Assembly (NCBI RefSeq): GCF_963974425.1
Contig: NZ_CAXBCK010000005.1
Span: forward strand, 30,776 to 94,775
Source of the DNA: Marixanthomonas sp963974425
GTDB taxonomy: Bacteria; Bacteroidota; Bacteroidia; Flavobacteriales; Flavobacteriaceae
Reading direction: 5' to 3'
Length of the DNA stretch: 64,000 bases
Positions within the stretch are counted from its first letter, which is position 1. Every line of letters begins with the position of its first letter. The position numbers and the translations under genes are program-made. Under the pieces are notes generated by a model. The model did not search any database, was not told the origin of the DNA, and saw only the letters and a list, made by a program, of their open reading frames with translations. Shown here piece by piece: positions 17,289 to 26,193 of this stretch.

Positions 17289-18380
17289 ATGCAAAAGCCA
17301 TTTATAGTTAAGATTTTATTTGTAGTAGTAGTTTTATTAGGTTTTACTACAGCCTATGCTCAAGATGTTGAAGAAAACCTTCAAACCCACGAGCTTACCG
17401 AGCAAGAAGACAGCGATAAAAAGTCTAAGATACAGGAGTATATTAATCATCACCTGTTAGATTCTTATGATTTTACGTTCTTCTCTGACGAAGAAGCAGG
17501 AAAGTATTATGGTTTTCCATTGCCTGTTATTCTTTTTGATGATGGGTTAAAAGTATTCTCTTCTTCAAAATTTAACCACGGTGAAACATTGGCTGAGGTT
17601 GATGGTAATCACTACAAGTTGTATCACTCAAAAATATATAAAACCAATGCTGCGGGTGATATAAATTATGACGAGGAAGGTCATGCTACGAATGACAAAC
17701 CACTAGATTTTTCTATTACCAAAAACGTAGTAACTATGTTATTGGTTTCAATACTTATGTTTTTCTTGTTTCGTACGCTTGCAAAATCGTATAAGAAAAA
17801 TAGAAGCATTCCAAAAGGGGTGGGTCGTTTCCTTGAGCCACTTGTTCTTTTTGTTAGAGACGAAATAGCCATACCTAATATAGGAGAGAAGAAGTATAAA
17901 AAGTATATGAGCTTTTTGTTAACTATATTCTTCTTTATATGGTTTTTAAACTTATTAGGGATGACTCCATTAGGAGTGAATGTTACTGGTAATATTGCTG
18001 TAACCTTTGGGCTGGCTTTAATTACTTTTTTAATCACAACATTTACAGCAAATAAAAATTACTGGGCGCACATTTTTTGGATGCCTGGTGTACCTAAACT
18101 AATGCGAATTGTATTGGCACCAATCGAATTACTTGGAATGTTTATTAAACCATTTTCATTAATGATTCGTTTGTATGCAAACATGACTGCAGGACACGTA
18201 GTGTTAATGAGTATCATCGCATTGATGTTTATATTTAAAAGCTGGTTAGGAAGTTCACTTTCTTTCGGATTAGCATTTGGTTTAGCAATATTAGAATTAT
18301 TAGTAGCAGCCTTACAGGCTTATATATTTACTATGTTGTCGGCGCTATACTTTGGTATGGCAAACGAGGAATCACATTAA
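17289..18380 (+). CDS. atpB: F-type ATP synthase subunit a
   Basis: 363-aa membrane subunit that forms the proton half-channels beside the c-ring. It has a cleavable-looking signal sequence (residues 1-21, ending TAYAQ) and a long periplasmic N-terminal extension, both usual in Bacteroidota AtpB. The conserved helix with the essential arginine is FIKPFSLMIRLYANMTAGH, and the last helix is LLVAALQAYIFTMLSALYF. The ATG at 17289 is preferred over an in-frame TTG at 17280. First gene of the atp operon. Confidence 0.96.
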   Translation: MQKPFIVKILFVVVVLLGFTTAYAQDVEENLQTHELTEQEDSDKKSKIQEYINHHLLDSYDFTFFSDEEAGKYYGFPLPVILFDDGLKVFSSSKFNHGETLAEVDGNHYKLYHSKIYKTNAAGDINYDEEGHATNDKPLDFSITKNVVTMLLVSILMFFLFRTLAKSYKKNRSIPKGVGRFLEPLVLFVRDEIAIPNIGEKKYKKYMSFLLTIFFFIWFLNLLGMTPLGVNVTGNIAVTFGLALITFLITTFTANKNYWAHIFWMPGVPKLMRIVLAPIELLGMFIKPFSLMIRLYANMTAGHVVLMSIIALMFIFKSWLGSSLSFGLAFGLAILELLVAALQAYIFTMLSALYFGMANEESH

Positions 18381-18411
18381 TTTGAACGTTTAATTTTTAA
18401 TTATATATATT

Positions 18412-18603
18412 ATGGAAATCCCAACAATTGTAGGAGCAGGTTTAATTGTAATCGGAGCAGGTCTTGGTATCGGTAGAATCGGTGGTCAAGCTATGGAAGC
18501 GATTGCACGTCAACCAGAAGCTTCTGGTAAAATTCAAACAGCAATGCTTATTGCAGCGGCGCTTATTGAAGGTATCGGATTCGCTGCTTTATTCGCAGCA
18601 TAA
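18412..18603 (+). CDS. atpE: F-type ATP synthase subunit c
   Basis: 63-aa c-ring subunit with two helices joined by the polar loop RQPE. The ion-binding carboxylate is Glu53 in LIEGIGF. The residues next to it (Gly54) and the lack of a helix-1 Gln/Glu at the ion site point to proton rather than sodium coupling. The gene lies 31 nt after atpB. A strong hairpin follows it (18611-18647). Confidence 0.96.
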   Translation: MEIPTIVGAGLIVIGAGLGIGRIGGQAMEAIARQPEASGKIQTAMLIAAALIEGIGFAALFAA

Positions 18604-18610
18604 ATTACAT

Positions 18611-18647
18611 ACACAGTGGCTGTAACGGTTGGTTACAGCGACTGTGT
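18611..18647 (+). promoter_or_regulatory. Intercistronic hairpin between atpE and atpF
   Basis: Arms 18611-18626 and 18632-18647 pair over 16 positions with a single G-G mismatch around a 5-nt loop, the strongest short hairpin in the operon. An AT-rich stretch with T8 follows before atpF. It may protect atpE mRNA or partly terminate transcription, raising c-subunit yield relative to the single-copy subunits downstream. Confidence 0.7.
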
Positions 18648-18687
18648 TATTAAAAATTAAAAATTATTTTTTTTGAAATTTTAGATA

Positions 18688-19188
18688 ATGGAAAAATTAT
18701 TAGAACAATTTTCATTTGGACTGTTTTTTTGGCAAATACTTATTTTTGTTGCTTTAATACTGTTGCTTCGAAAGTTTGCTTGGGGACCAATTTTAAACGC
18801 AGTTAATGATCGTGAAGAAGGCATTAAAAATGCATTGGATTCTGCTGAAAAAGCAAAGCTTGAAATGGCGAACCTTAAAGCAGATAACGAAAAACTGCTT
18901 CAAGAAGCCAGAAATGAGCGAGATAGCATGATGAAAGAAGCACGCGAGATCAAAACAAAAATGATTTCAGATGCTAAGGAAGAAGCTCAAGCTGAAGCCA
19001 ATAAAATGATTACACAAGCACAAACAGCTATTGAAAGCGAAAAGAAATCAGCTATGGCCGAATTGAAAAGCCATGTAGCAGAACTTTCAGTTCAAATTGC
19101 TGAAAAAGTTGTGAAAAAAGAGTTGTCTTCCAAAAATGAGCAATTAGAATTGGTTGACGAAATGTTAAGTGACGCTACTTTAAACTAG
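18688..19188 (+). CDS. atpF: F-type ATP synthase subunit b
   Basis: 166-aa peripheral stalk subunit. One N-terminal membrane helix (about residues 10-27) is followed by the typical KFAWGPILNAVNDREEGIKNALD and a long alanine- and glutamate-rich coiled coil to the C-terminus that binds subunit delta. It starts 84 nt after atpE, past the hairpin, and ends 7 nt before atpH. Confidence 0.95.
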   Translation: MEKLLEQFSFGLFFWQILIFVALILLLRKFAWGPILNAVNDREEGIKNALDSAEKAKLEMANLKADNEKLLQEARNERDSMMKEAREIKTKMISDAKEEAQAEANKMITQAQTAIESEKKSAMAELKSHVAELSVQIAEKVVKKELSSKNEQLELVDEMLSDATLN

Positions 19189-19195
19189 TAATAAG

Positions 19196-19729
19196 ATGAG
19201 CAGAGCAGCCATACGATACGCCAAAGCAGCCTTGCAGCATGCAAGTGAAACTAAAACAGAAAACGTTTTGTTTGGTGACATGCAATCCGTTCAAGCTACT
19301 ATTGAAGGAAGTGAAGAGCTTCGTAATATGCTAACGAGTCCGGTAATAAAAGCAGAGGATAAAAAGCAAGTATTGCTAAAGATTTTTAGCAATCAAACAG
19401 ATGTTACCAAGAACTTAGTTAGTGTCTTGATAGCTAATCAACGTATCGCTTTATTGGGCGATGTTGCCAAAAGCTATGTGAAACTATATAATGAAGAACA
19501 AGGTATACAAGTTGCCAAAGTAACAACGGCAGTGGCATTGTCTTCAGAGTTGGAAGCAAAAGTATTGGCTAAAGTAAAAGAAATGACCGGTAGCGATAAA
19601 GTTACGGTTGAAAATATAATTGATGAGTCGATCATTGGTGGGTTTATCCTTCGCGTGGGCGATCTTCAATACAACGCGAGTATCGCAAACAAATTAAATA
19701 GATTAAAAAGAGAGTTTACATTAAATTAA
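19196..19729 (+). CDS. atpH: F-type ATP synthase subunit delta
   Basis: 177-aa stator subunit linking the alpha3beta3 head to the b stalk. The N-terminal helical domain begins SRAAIRYAKAALQHA. The C-terminal part carries the conserved IDESIIGGFILRVGD. It lies 7 nt after atpF and 37 nt before atpA, in the same operon. Confidence 0.95.
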   Translation: MSRAAIRYAKAALQHASETKTENVLFGDMQSVQATIEGSEELRNMLTSPVIKAEDKKQVLLKIFSNQTDVTKNLVSVLIANQRIALLGDVAKSYVKLYNEEQGIQVAKVTTAVALSSELEAKVLAKVKEMTGSDKVTVENIIDESIIGGFILRVGDLQYNASIANKLNRLKREFTLN

Positions 19730-19766
19730 GGGTTGAGAAAATTTCTCAAGCTAAAATCTAAATAAG

Positions 19767-21347
19767 ATGGCAGAAGTAAAACCAGCTGAAGTTTCAGCAA
19801 TTTTAAAGGAACAACTTTCAGGTTTTGAAGCATCAGCTTCACTTGACGAAGTAGGAACTGTTTTAACCGTAGGTGATGGTATTGCACGTGTATATGGGCT
19901 TGCTAACGCAGAATACGGTGAATTGGTAGAGTTTGAAGACGGTCTAGAAGGAATCGTTTTGAACCTTGAAGAAGATAACGTTGGTGTTGTATTATTAGGA
20001 CCTTCTAAAGAAATTAGCGAAGGATCTACTGTAAAACGTACACAGCGTATTGCATCTATCAACGTTGGTGAAGGTATTGTTGGCCGTGTGGTTAACACAC
20101 TTGGTCAGCCAATTGATGGAAAAGGACCTATTGAAGGTGAAACTTACGAAATGCCATTGGAGCGTAAAGCACCAGGTGTAATTTATCGTGAACCGGTAAC
20201 TGAGCCATTACAAACAGGTATTAAATCTATTGATGCGATGATCCCGGTAGGTCGTGGACAGCGTGAATTGGTAATTGGTGACCGTCAAACTGGTAAATCT
20301 ACAGTTACTATTGATACCATCTTAAACCAAAAAGAATTTTATGATGCTGGTGAGCCAGTTTACTGTATCTATGTTGCTATAGGACAGAAAGCTTCTACCG
20401 TAGCAAACATTGCTCAAGTATTAGAAGATGCTGGAGCTTTAGCATATACAACTATTGTTGCAGCAAATGCATCAGATCCTGCGCCAATGCAGGTTTATGC
20501 TCCTTTCGCAGGTGCTGCAATTGGTGAGTACTTCCGTGATACGGGTCGTCCAGCCTTAATTGTTTTTGATGATTTATCAAAACAAGCGGTTGCTTACCGT
20601 GAAGTATCTTTATTACTTCGTCGTCCACCAGGACGTGAAGCATACCCAGGGGATGTATTCTTCTTACACTCAAGATTATTAGAGCGTGCAGCAAAAGTTA
20701 TCAATGATGATAAAATTGCTAGCGAAATGAATGACCTTCCAGATACCTTGAAACCAATGGTAAAAGGTGGTGGATCATTAACAGCATTGCCAATTATTGA
20801 AACACAAGCGGGTGATGTTTCTGCATATATCCCAACCAACGTAATTTCGATTACCGATGGTCAAATTTTCTTAGATGGTGATTTATTTAACTCTGGTGTT
20901 CGTCCTGCAATTAACGTAGGTATCTCTGTATCTCGTGTGGGTGGTAACGCTCAAATTAAATCAATGAAGAAAGTATCAGGTACACTTAAACTGGATCAAG
21001 CTGCTTTCCGTGAATTGGAAGCGTTTGCTAAGTTCGGTTCAGACCTTGATGCGGCTACCAAAAATGTAATTGAAAAAGGAAAGCGTAACGTTGAGATCTT
21101 AAAACAACCAGAAAACACACCATTTACAGTTGAAGATCAAATTGCAATTATTTATGCAGGTTCTAAAAACTTGTTACGTGATGTTCCTGTAGAAAAAGTA
21201 AAAGAATTTGAAAGAGACTATCTTGAATTGCTTAATGCAAAGCATAGAGATGCGTTAGACACGTTAAAGTCAGGTAAGTTAACTGATGAAGTAACAGATA
21301 CCTTAACGGCTGTAGCAAAAGATCTTTCAGCAAAGTATAAAAAGTAG
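19767..21347 (+). CDS. atpA: F-type ATP synthase subunit alpha
   Basis: 526-aa regulatory nucleotide-binding subunit of F1. The Walker A motif GDRQTGKS is at residues 171-178, and the alpha signature PAINVGISVSRVGG is present. Length and motifs are normal. The open frames seen antisense to it are shadows of its strong codon bias. A 15-bp inverted repeat separates it from atpG. Confidence 0.98.
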   Translation: MAEVKPAEVSAILKEQLSGFEASASLDEVGTVLTVGDGIARVYGLANAEYGELVEFEDGLEGIVLNLEEDNVGVVLLGPSKEISEGSTVKRTQRIASINVGEGIVGRVVNTLGQPIDGKGPIEGETYEMPLERKAPGVIYREPVTEPLQTGIKSIDAMIPVGRGQRELVIGDRQTGKSTVTIDTILNQKEFYDAGEPVYCIYVAIGQKASTVANIAQVLEDAGALAYTTIVAANASDPAPMQVYAPFAGAAIGEYFRDTGRPALIVFDDLSKQAVAYREVSLLLRRPPGREAYPGDVFFLHSRLLERAAKVINDDKIASEMNDLPDTLKPMVKGGGSLTALPIIETQAGDVSAYIPTNVISITDGQIFLDGDLFNSGVRPAINVGISVSRVGGNAQIKSMKKVSGTLKLDQAAFRELEAFAKFGSDLDAATKNVIEKGKRNVEILKQPENTPFTVEDQIAIIYAGSKNLLRDVPVEKVKEFERDYLELLNAKHRDALDTLKSGKLTDEVTDTLTAVAKDLSAKYKK

Positions 21348-21356
21348 TTAGATTTT

Positions 21357-21397
21357 AGTATTGAGTATTGAGAAATCTGATTTCAATACTCAATACT
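21357..21397 (+). repeat. Inverted GTATTGAG repeat between atpA and atpG
   Basis: Perfect 15-bp arms at 21357-21371 and 21383-21397 surround an 11-nt loop; each arm is itself built of tandem ATTGAGT units. The transcript can form a stable hairpin in the 68-nt gap. No T-tract follows, so termination is unlikely. Confidence 0.65.
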
Positions 21398-21415
21398 CAA
21401 TAATTCTATAAAAGA

Positions 21416-22288
21416 ATGGCAAATCTTAAGGAAATAAGAAGTAGAATCACCTCTGTTGGGTCAACCATGCAGATTACGAGCGCCATGAAAATGGTATCGG
21501 CTGCAAAGTTGAAAAAAGCACAGGATGCCATCACTGCGATGCGTCCTTATGCTGATAAACTAACCGAGTTGCTTCAAAATTTAAGTGCAACACTAGATGC
21601 TGATAGTGGAAGTAAGTTTTCAGATCAGCGCGAAGTAAACAAAGTGTTAGTGGTAGCGATTACTTCTAACCGTGGTTTGGCAGGTGCATTTAATAGTAAT
21701 ATTATCAAAGGTTCAAAACGTATTGCTTCAGATAACTATGCTGGAAAACAAGTAGATTACGTAACAATTGGTAAAAAAGGAAACGATATCTTAAAGAAGA
21801 CGGAAACTGTTATCTCAAATAACAATGAAATCTTTGATGATCTTTCGTTTGAAAATGTTTCTGAAATTGCTGAAATGTTAATGCAAAAATTTGCTGATGG
21901 ACAATACGATAAAATCGTATTGGTTTACAACAAGTTTAAGAATGCAGCTACGCAGATTGTGATGAATGAGCAATTTTTGCCTATTCTTCCTCCTAAAATG
22001 GATGAAGCAGAAGCACAAAAAGCAACGCCTAACTATATTTTTGAGCCAAACAAAGAAGATATCGTTGAAGAATTAATTCCGAAGAGTTTAAAAACACAAT
22101 TGTTTAAAGCGATTCGCGATAGTGTAGCTAGTGAGCATGGTGCCCGAATGACAGCGATGCACAAAGCAACAGACAATGCGAAAGACCTTCGTGATGACCT
22201 TAAATTACAATACAACAAAGCGCGACAAGCTTCAATTACCAACGAAATTTTAGAAATCGTTGGTGGAGCGGAGGCTCTTGCTGGATAG
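21416..22288 (+). CDS. atpG: F-type ATP synthase subunit gamma
   Basis: 290-aa central rotor subunit. The N-terminal helix begins MANLKEIRSRITSVGSTMQITSAMKMVSA and the C-terminal helix ends TNEILEIVGGAEAL; both are family signatures. Last gene of this operon; atpD and atpC are not in the window, consistent with the split ATP synthase operons common in this phylum. A terminator lies about 75 nt beyond the stop. Confidence 0.96.
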   Translation: MANLKEIRSRITSVGSTMQITSAMKMVSAAKLKKAQDAITAMRPYADKLTELLQNLSATLDADSGSKFSDQREVNKVLVVAITSNRGLAGAFNSNIIKGSKRIASDNYAGKQVDYVTIGKKGNDILKKTETVISNNNEIFDDLSFENVSEIAEMLMQKFADGQYDKIVLVYNKFKNAATQIVMNEQFLPILPPKMDEAEAQKATPNYIFEPNKEDIVEELIPKSLKTQLFKAIRDSVASEHGARMTAMHKATDNAKDLRDDLKLQYNKARQASITNEILEIVGGAEALAG

Positions 22289-22360
22289 ATTAGCTGTAAA
22301 GCAAATTTATCGAAAGCTGAGGCCTTAGCGGGATAAAATATAATACCTACTTAGTGCAGA

Positions 22361-22393
22361 AAAGTCTTCCGTTTATTTCGGAAGGCTTTTTTT
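22361..22393 (+). terminator. Intrinsic terminator after atpG
   Basis: AGTCTTCCG (22363-22371) pairs with CGGAAGGCT (22379-22387), including one G-T pair, around a 7-nt loop. It is followed directly by a run of T residues to 22393. Confidence 0.8.
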
Positions 22394-22407
22394 GTTGTAG
22401 TCATTTC

Positions 22408-22437
22408 TTGGTAATGGAATACTATTTGATAGTTTTG
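22408..22437 (+). promoter_or_regulatory. Promoter for beta-barrel protein gene
   Basis: TTG (22408-22410), a 19-nt spacer and TAGTTTTG (22430-22437) make a full match to the Bacteroidota promoter consensus, about 24 nt before the ATG at 22461. Confidence 0.7.
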
Positions 22438-22460
22438 AGTAAACAACTAAACCAATTTGT

Positions 22461-23000
22461 ATGAAATCTCAAAAACTGCTTTTTAGTCTCTTGCTTTTAA
22501 TTTCTTTTACTTCAGGGTATTCACAATATGAAAAAGGAGATATTTCCCTTTCCATTCAAGGAGCTCCTTTTATAACTCAAGATGGCCCTGATGATCTAGG
22601 ATTGATGGCATTGACTACAGCCGAGTTTTTTATCATCCCTAAACTTTCCGCAGGGATTAGTTTTTTTACAACTAATAATACTGTTTTAGAAAATAAGAGT
22701 GGAACAACTATCCATTCCTACGGTGTAATTCCATCTTTGCAGTATTATGCGTTCAATAAAAATAAGTTCAATGTGTTTGCACAAATTGGTTACGGCTATG
22801 GATTTGAAGATTTAACGCGTGGATATATTGAAAACAGCGCGTTGACCGTCTTCAACATAGGTATTGGAGGTAACTACAATTTTTCTGAAAATTGGATGCT
22901 AAAACTTACCATTCCTTATTTTAAAGCCCAAAATGTGACAATAGATGCAAAAGCTGCAGACGGAGCAACAGCGTTTATTGGTATAGGGTATAAACTATAA
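22461..23000 (+). CDS. Small outer-membrane beta-barrel protein
   Basis: 179-aa secreted protein. A signal peptide (residues 1-21, ending TSGYSQ) is followed by alternating hydrophobic strands separated by turns. The C-terminus TAFIGIGYKL is typical of an outer-membrane barrel of about eight strands. No specific function can be read. It stands as a single unit between the atp terminator and the next lipoprotein gene. Confidence 0.75.
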   Translation: MKSQKLLFSLLLLISFTSGYSQYEKGDISLSIQGAPFITQDGPDDLGLMALTTAEFFIIPKLSAGISFFTTNNTVLENKSGTTIHSYGVIPSLQYYAFNKNKFNVFAQIGYGYGFEDLTRGYIENSALTVFNIGIGGNYNFSENWMLKLTIPYFKAQNVTIDAKAADGATAFIGIGYKL

Positions 23001-23030
23001 TTTTCCTATCTTCACATTAAAAATAAGCTT

Positions 23031-23546
23031 ATGCGGCCATTTAAAAATATAATTGCTCTTTGCACTGTTTCCTTAGTATTATTTAGTTTTTCAAACTGTG
23101 GAAGCAGCCAAACAACTTCTTATAAACTTACGCAAGATGCTCCATTTACCATTGATGATGTGTATTATCAAGATTGGGTAGCCGGCGTGCAAGATGGTGG
23201 TTCGGGCACTAATGTCCATATCACTTTTAAAGAATTTACAGAAGATGTACGTATTGATAGTATTTATTTCAGAAATAAAACTGAAAAAGCTAAAAGCGCA
23301 CCACAAGCCAGAAAGCAATATATTGGATATTTTAAAAAGAGAACAAACCGTGATATTGTTATGGACAGTGACTCCAAAAAAGAAGCTCAAAATACCCCAC
23401 CAAAATCGTTTCCGTTCGAGTTGGCAGATAACGATGCTGTTGTGAGCTATGTAAAAAATGGCACAACCCATTATTATAAAATAGCCAATATGCGCCAAAA
23501 AGAAATGCTTGCCTATCCACAGAGCAATGCCCCGTCAGATAATTAA
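23031..23546 (+). CDS. Hypothetical lipoprotein
   Basis: 171-aa predicted lipoprotein: the signal peptide ends at the lipobox FSNC (Cys23). The remainder is soluble, with the beta-rich segment QDWVAGVQDGGSGTNVHITF and a charged C-terminus. I do not recognise the family. It follows the barrel gene by 30 nt and could be co-transcribed with it. Confidence 0.7.
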   Translation: MRPFKNIIALCTVSLVLFSFSNCGSSQTTSYKLTQDAPFTIDDVYYQDWVAGVQDGGSGTNVHITFKEFTEDVRIDSIYFRNKTEKAKSAPQARKQYIGYFKKRTNRDIVMDSDSKKEAQNTPPKSFPFELADNDAVVSYVKNGTTHYYKIANMRQKEMLAYPQSNAPSDN

Positions 23547-23614
23547 GGAATCGTTGCTTGATTAATTGATAGCGGCAATAATTTCAATACTTTTACGCTT
23601 CAAAACAGAACAGA

Positions 23615-25075
23615 TTGAGCGTTTTCAAAAAACTATTTAAGCAAACTTTTGTGTATGGTCTTGCCACCGCCCTTCCTAGGGCGTTGGCGATCGTTTTGGT
23701 GCCCTTGTATGTTACGGTGCTAGGCACGAAACAATACGGCGTCTATGCCTCTTTAATGGCGTTTTTAATCTTAGGAAACGTCTTGCTTTCCTACGGTATG
23801 GAAACCGCTTTTTTTAGGTTCGTTAATAAACACGTTGAGCAGAAAAAGCTAGTTCAGTCCACTGCATTGACTTCGCTTACCGTTTCCACTGTTCTATTTT
23901 TGACGATTACCTTGCTTGTTAATGATTCATTGGCGAATTTTCTTGAGTTTAAAGCAGAATATGTTACGTATGGATTGCTCATTCTGGCTTTAGATGCTTT
24001 AGCGGTTTTGCCTTTTGTATGGTATCGTGCAAACGAAAAACCCATGAAATATGCGGTAATTAAAATTTTTAATGTCTGCGTAAATTTGGGGCTTAACCTC
24101 TTTTTCTTTTTGGTACTTCCCGGTTGGGCAGAAAACACACCTGATTCTTTTTGGACTACAATTTATTCCGAAGAAAATAAAGTTGCCTATGTGTTTATTG
24201 CAAACTTAATCGCCAGTGCCATTACGTTGGTCGTGTTGTTTCCATTATACATTAAAATTGGATTTGGTTTTAGTAAAATCATTTGGAAAGGAATGTTTAA
24301 ATACGCCTTCCCGGTATTAATTGCGGGGATTGCTTTTTCAATAAACGAAGCGTTTGATAAAATTTTGCTGAAATATCTATTACCAGAAAATATTGCAGAA
24401 GCTGAAGTTGGTGTGTATGCCGCTTGTTATAAATTAGGTGTATTTATGACGCTTTTCGCTACTGCGTTTCGACTGGGGATCGAGCCGTTTTTCTTTAACC
24501 ACGCCGAAAGTAAAAATGCAAAACAGACTTACGCCACTATCACAAAGTATTTCACCATTTTCGGAAGTATCATTCTACTGTTTGTAATTGTGTATGTTGA
24601 TGTTTTTAAGCGAATTTTAATCCCGGAGTCCGAATATTGGGGAGCACTTTCCATCGTTCCTCTTATTTTATTGGCAAACTTATTTTTGGGTATTTACCAT
24701 AACCTTTCCGTCTGGTACAAAGTGACGGATCGTACCAAGTTTGGTGCTTATATTTCAGTTTTTGGTGCTATTGTTACCTTAGGGTTGAACTTTCTATTAA
24801 TACCATTAATCAGTTATCAAGGTTCAGCTATAGCGACATTAGCTGCTTACGGAAGTATGATGTTACTTTCATATTTTTTCGGACAACGAAATTACGCCGT
24901 GCCTTACGATATAAAGCGAATAGGTGGATATTTATTGCTCGCCTCCGGATTTTCAGTCCTTTCATTTTACGTATTTGAACGTGATTTAATTATAGGTAAT
25001 GTCTTATTATTGGTATTTTTGCTATTAGTTTTCTTTTCTGAAAAGAAAGAATTCGGCAGCATCCTAAAGCGGTAG
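23615..25075 (+). CDS. Oligosaccharide flippase (Wzx/MATE-like)
   Basis: 486-aa polytopic membrane protein of the polysaccharide transporter/MVF-like group, with about 12-14 helices. The N-terminus FVYGLATALPRALAIVLVPLY is typical of Wzx-type flippases that move lipid-linked sugars across the inner membrane. The start is TTG 23615 (SVFKKLFKQ); no ATG occurs before the first helix. Its substrate is unknown. Confidence 0.85.
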   Translation: MSVFKKLFKQTFVYGLATALPRALAIVLVPLYVTVLGTKQYGVYASLMAFLILGNVLLSYGMETAFFRFVNKHVEQKKLVQSTALTSLTVSTVLFLTITLLVNDSLANFLEFKAEYVTYGLLILALDALAVLPFVWYRANEKPMKYAVIKIFNVCVNLGLNLFFFLVLPGWAENTPDSFWTTIYSEENKVAYVFIANLIASAITLVVLFPLYIKIGFGFSKIIWKGMFKYAFPVLIAGIAFSINEAFDKILLKYLLPENIAEAEVGVYAACYKLGVFMTLFATAFRLGIEPFFFNHAESKNAKQTYATITKYFTIFGSIILLFVIVYVDVFKRILIPESEYWGALSIVPLILLANLFLGIYHNLSVWYKVTDRTKFGAYISVFGAIVTLGLNFLLIPLISYQGSAIATLAAYGSMMLLSYFFGQRNYAVPYDIKRIGGYLLLASGFSVLSFYVFERDLIIGNVLLLVFLLLVFFSEKKEFGSILKR

Positions 25076-25142
25076 TTGCGAAGTATAAAACTGAATTTTT
25101 CATAATAGAGTAAACTCACTACTCTTAATTCATAACTTGAAT

Positions 25143-26132
25143 ATGTATCCACTACGAAGAAACCGAAGATTACGAACTACCGAAACCCTTAGAAACTTAG
25201 TAAGGGAAACCACGCTTTCTCCAAACGATTTTTTAGTCCCTCTTTTTGTAGTTGAAGGAAAAGGAGTGAAAGAAGAAATCGCTTCCATGCCAAATTACTA
25301 CCGATACAGTTTAGATTTACTGGCTAAAGAGGTGAAGGAACTATGGAGCTTAGGATTAAAATCGGTTTTACTGTTTGTGAAAGTACCCGAAAACTTAAAA
25401 GATAATAGCGGAACAGAAGCCTTGAACGCTGAAGGATTAATGCAACGCGCCATTAAAACCGTAAAAGACTCGGTGCCAGAAATGTTGGTGATGACCGACG
25501 TTGCTTTAGACCCCTATTCAATTTTTGGACACGATGGAATTGTTTCAGAAGGGAAAATATTAAATGACGATTCCTCAGCTATTTTAGCCGAAATGGCTTT
25601 ATCTCATGCCAAATCAGGAGCCGATTTTGTTGCACCCAGCGACATGATGGACGGACGTATTTTTGAAATGCGAACACTATTGGAGGATGAAGGGTTTCAC
25701 GATACCGGAATTATGAGTTACAGTGCTAAATACGCTTCTGCTTTTTATGGTCCATTCCGTGATGCGTTAGATTCTGCGCCAGTAGATAAAAAAGATGTCC
25801 CAAAAAATAAGAGCAGTTATCAAATGGATTATGCCAACCGGGAAGAAGCCATTAAAGAAACCTTGATGGATATTGAAGAAGGAGCCGATATTGTAATGGT
25901 AAAACCAGGACTGTGTTATTTAGACATTGTACGTGACATTCGTAATACTGTAAATGTTCCCGTTGCTGTTTATCAAGTAAGTGGTGAATATGCGATGATA
26001 AAAGCTGCCGCTGAAAAAGGCTGGCTAGATCACGATGCGGTTGTATTAGAACAGATTACAGCTATAAAAAGGGCTGGAGCTCAGATTATTGCTAGTTATT
26101 TTGCCAAAGATGTTGTGAAGCTACTGTCTTAA
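25143..26132 (+). CDS. hemB: Porphobilinogen synthase (delta-aminolevulinate dehydratase)
   Basis: 329-aa enzyme that condenses two 5-aminolevulinate molecules to porphobilinogen in haem synthesis. The Schiff-base lysines are Lys196 (SYSAKYASAFYGP) and Lys254 (VMVKPGLCYLDI). The metal loop is DVALDPYSIFGHDG, without the zinc cysteines, which indicates the magnesium-dependent class. The ATG at 25143 is preferred over a TTG six nt upstream. It stands apart from the main hem operon, about 11 kb away. Confidence 0.97.
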   Translation: MYPLRRNRRLRTTETLRNLVRETTLSPNDFLVPLFVVEGKGVKEEIASMPNYYRYSLDLLAKEVKELWSLGLKSVLLFVKVPENLKDNSGTEALNAEGLMQRAIKTVKDSVPEMLVMTDVALDPYSIFGHDGIVSEGKILNDDSSAILAEMALSHAKSGADFVAPSDMMDGRIFEMRTLLEDEGFHDTGIMSYSAKYASAFYGPFRDALDSAPVDKKDVPKNKSSYQMDYANREEAIKETLMDIEEGADIVMVKPGLCYLDIVRDIRNTVNVPVAVYQVSGEYAMIKAAAEKGWLDHDAVVLEQITAIKRAGAQIIASYFAKDVVKLLS

Positions 26133-26153
26133 TAACTAGTAATTTTAATACAA

Positions 26154-26189
26154 TTTTGGCACCTCCAATTCAATTTCTATATACCTTTG
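26154..26189 (+). promoter_or_regulatory. Promoter very close to the 26194 gene start
   Basis: TTTTG (26154-26158), a 23-nt spacer and TACCTTTG (26182-26189) fit the Bacteroidota promoter. The predicted transcription start falls at or within a few bases of the GTG at 26194, implying a leaderless or nearly leaderless message. Confidence 0.55.
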
Positions 26190-26193
26190 CTTA

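Noticed and set aside
18412..18603. Sodium-coupled ATP synthase
   Set aside because: The c subunit lacks the extra polar ligands of Na+ types; Glu53 is followed by Gly.
19751..20839. Long open frames antisense to atpA
   Set aside because: They mirror the codon bias of a certain, highly expressed gene and show no recognisable protein features or start signals.
21357..21402. CRISPR-like repeats in the atpA-atpG gap
   Set aside because: The units are short tandem and inverted copies with no unique spacers and no cas genes nearby.
23091..23498. 135-aa frame antisense to the 23031 lipoprotein gene, and an 83-aa frame at 23194-23445
   Set aside because: The sense frame has a lipobox signal peptide; the others have biased composition without domains.
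25143..26132. Zinc-dependent HemB
   Set aside because: The metal loop reads DVALDPYSIFGHDG with no cysteines, which indicates the magnesium type.
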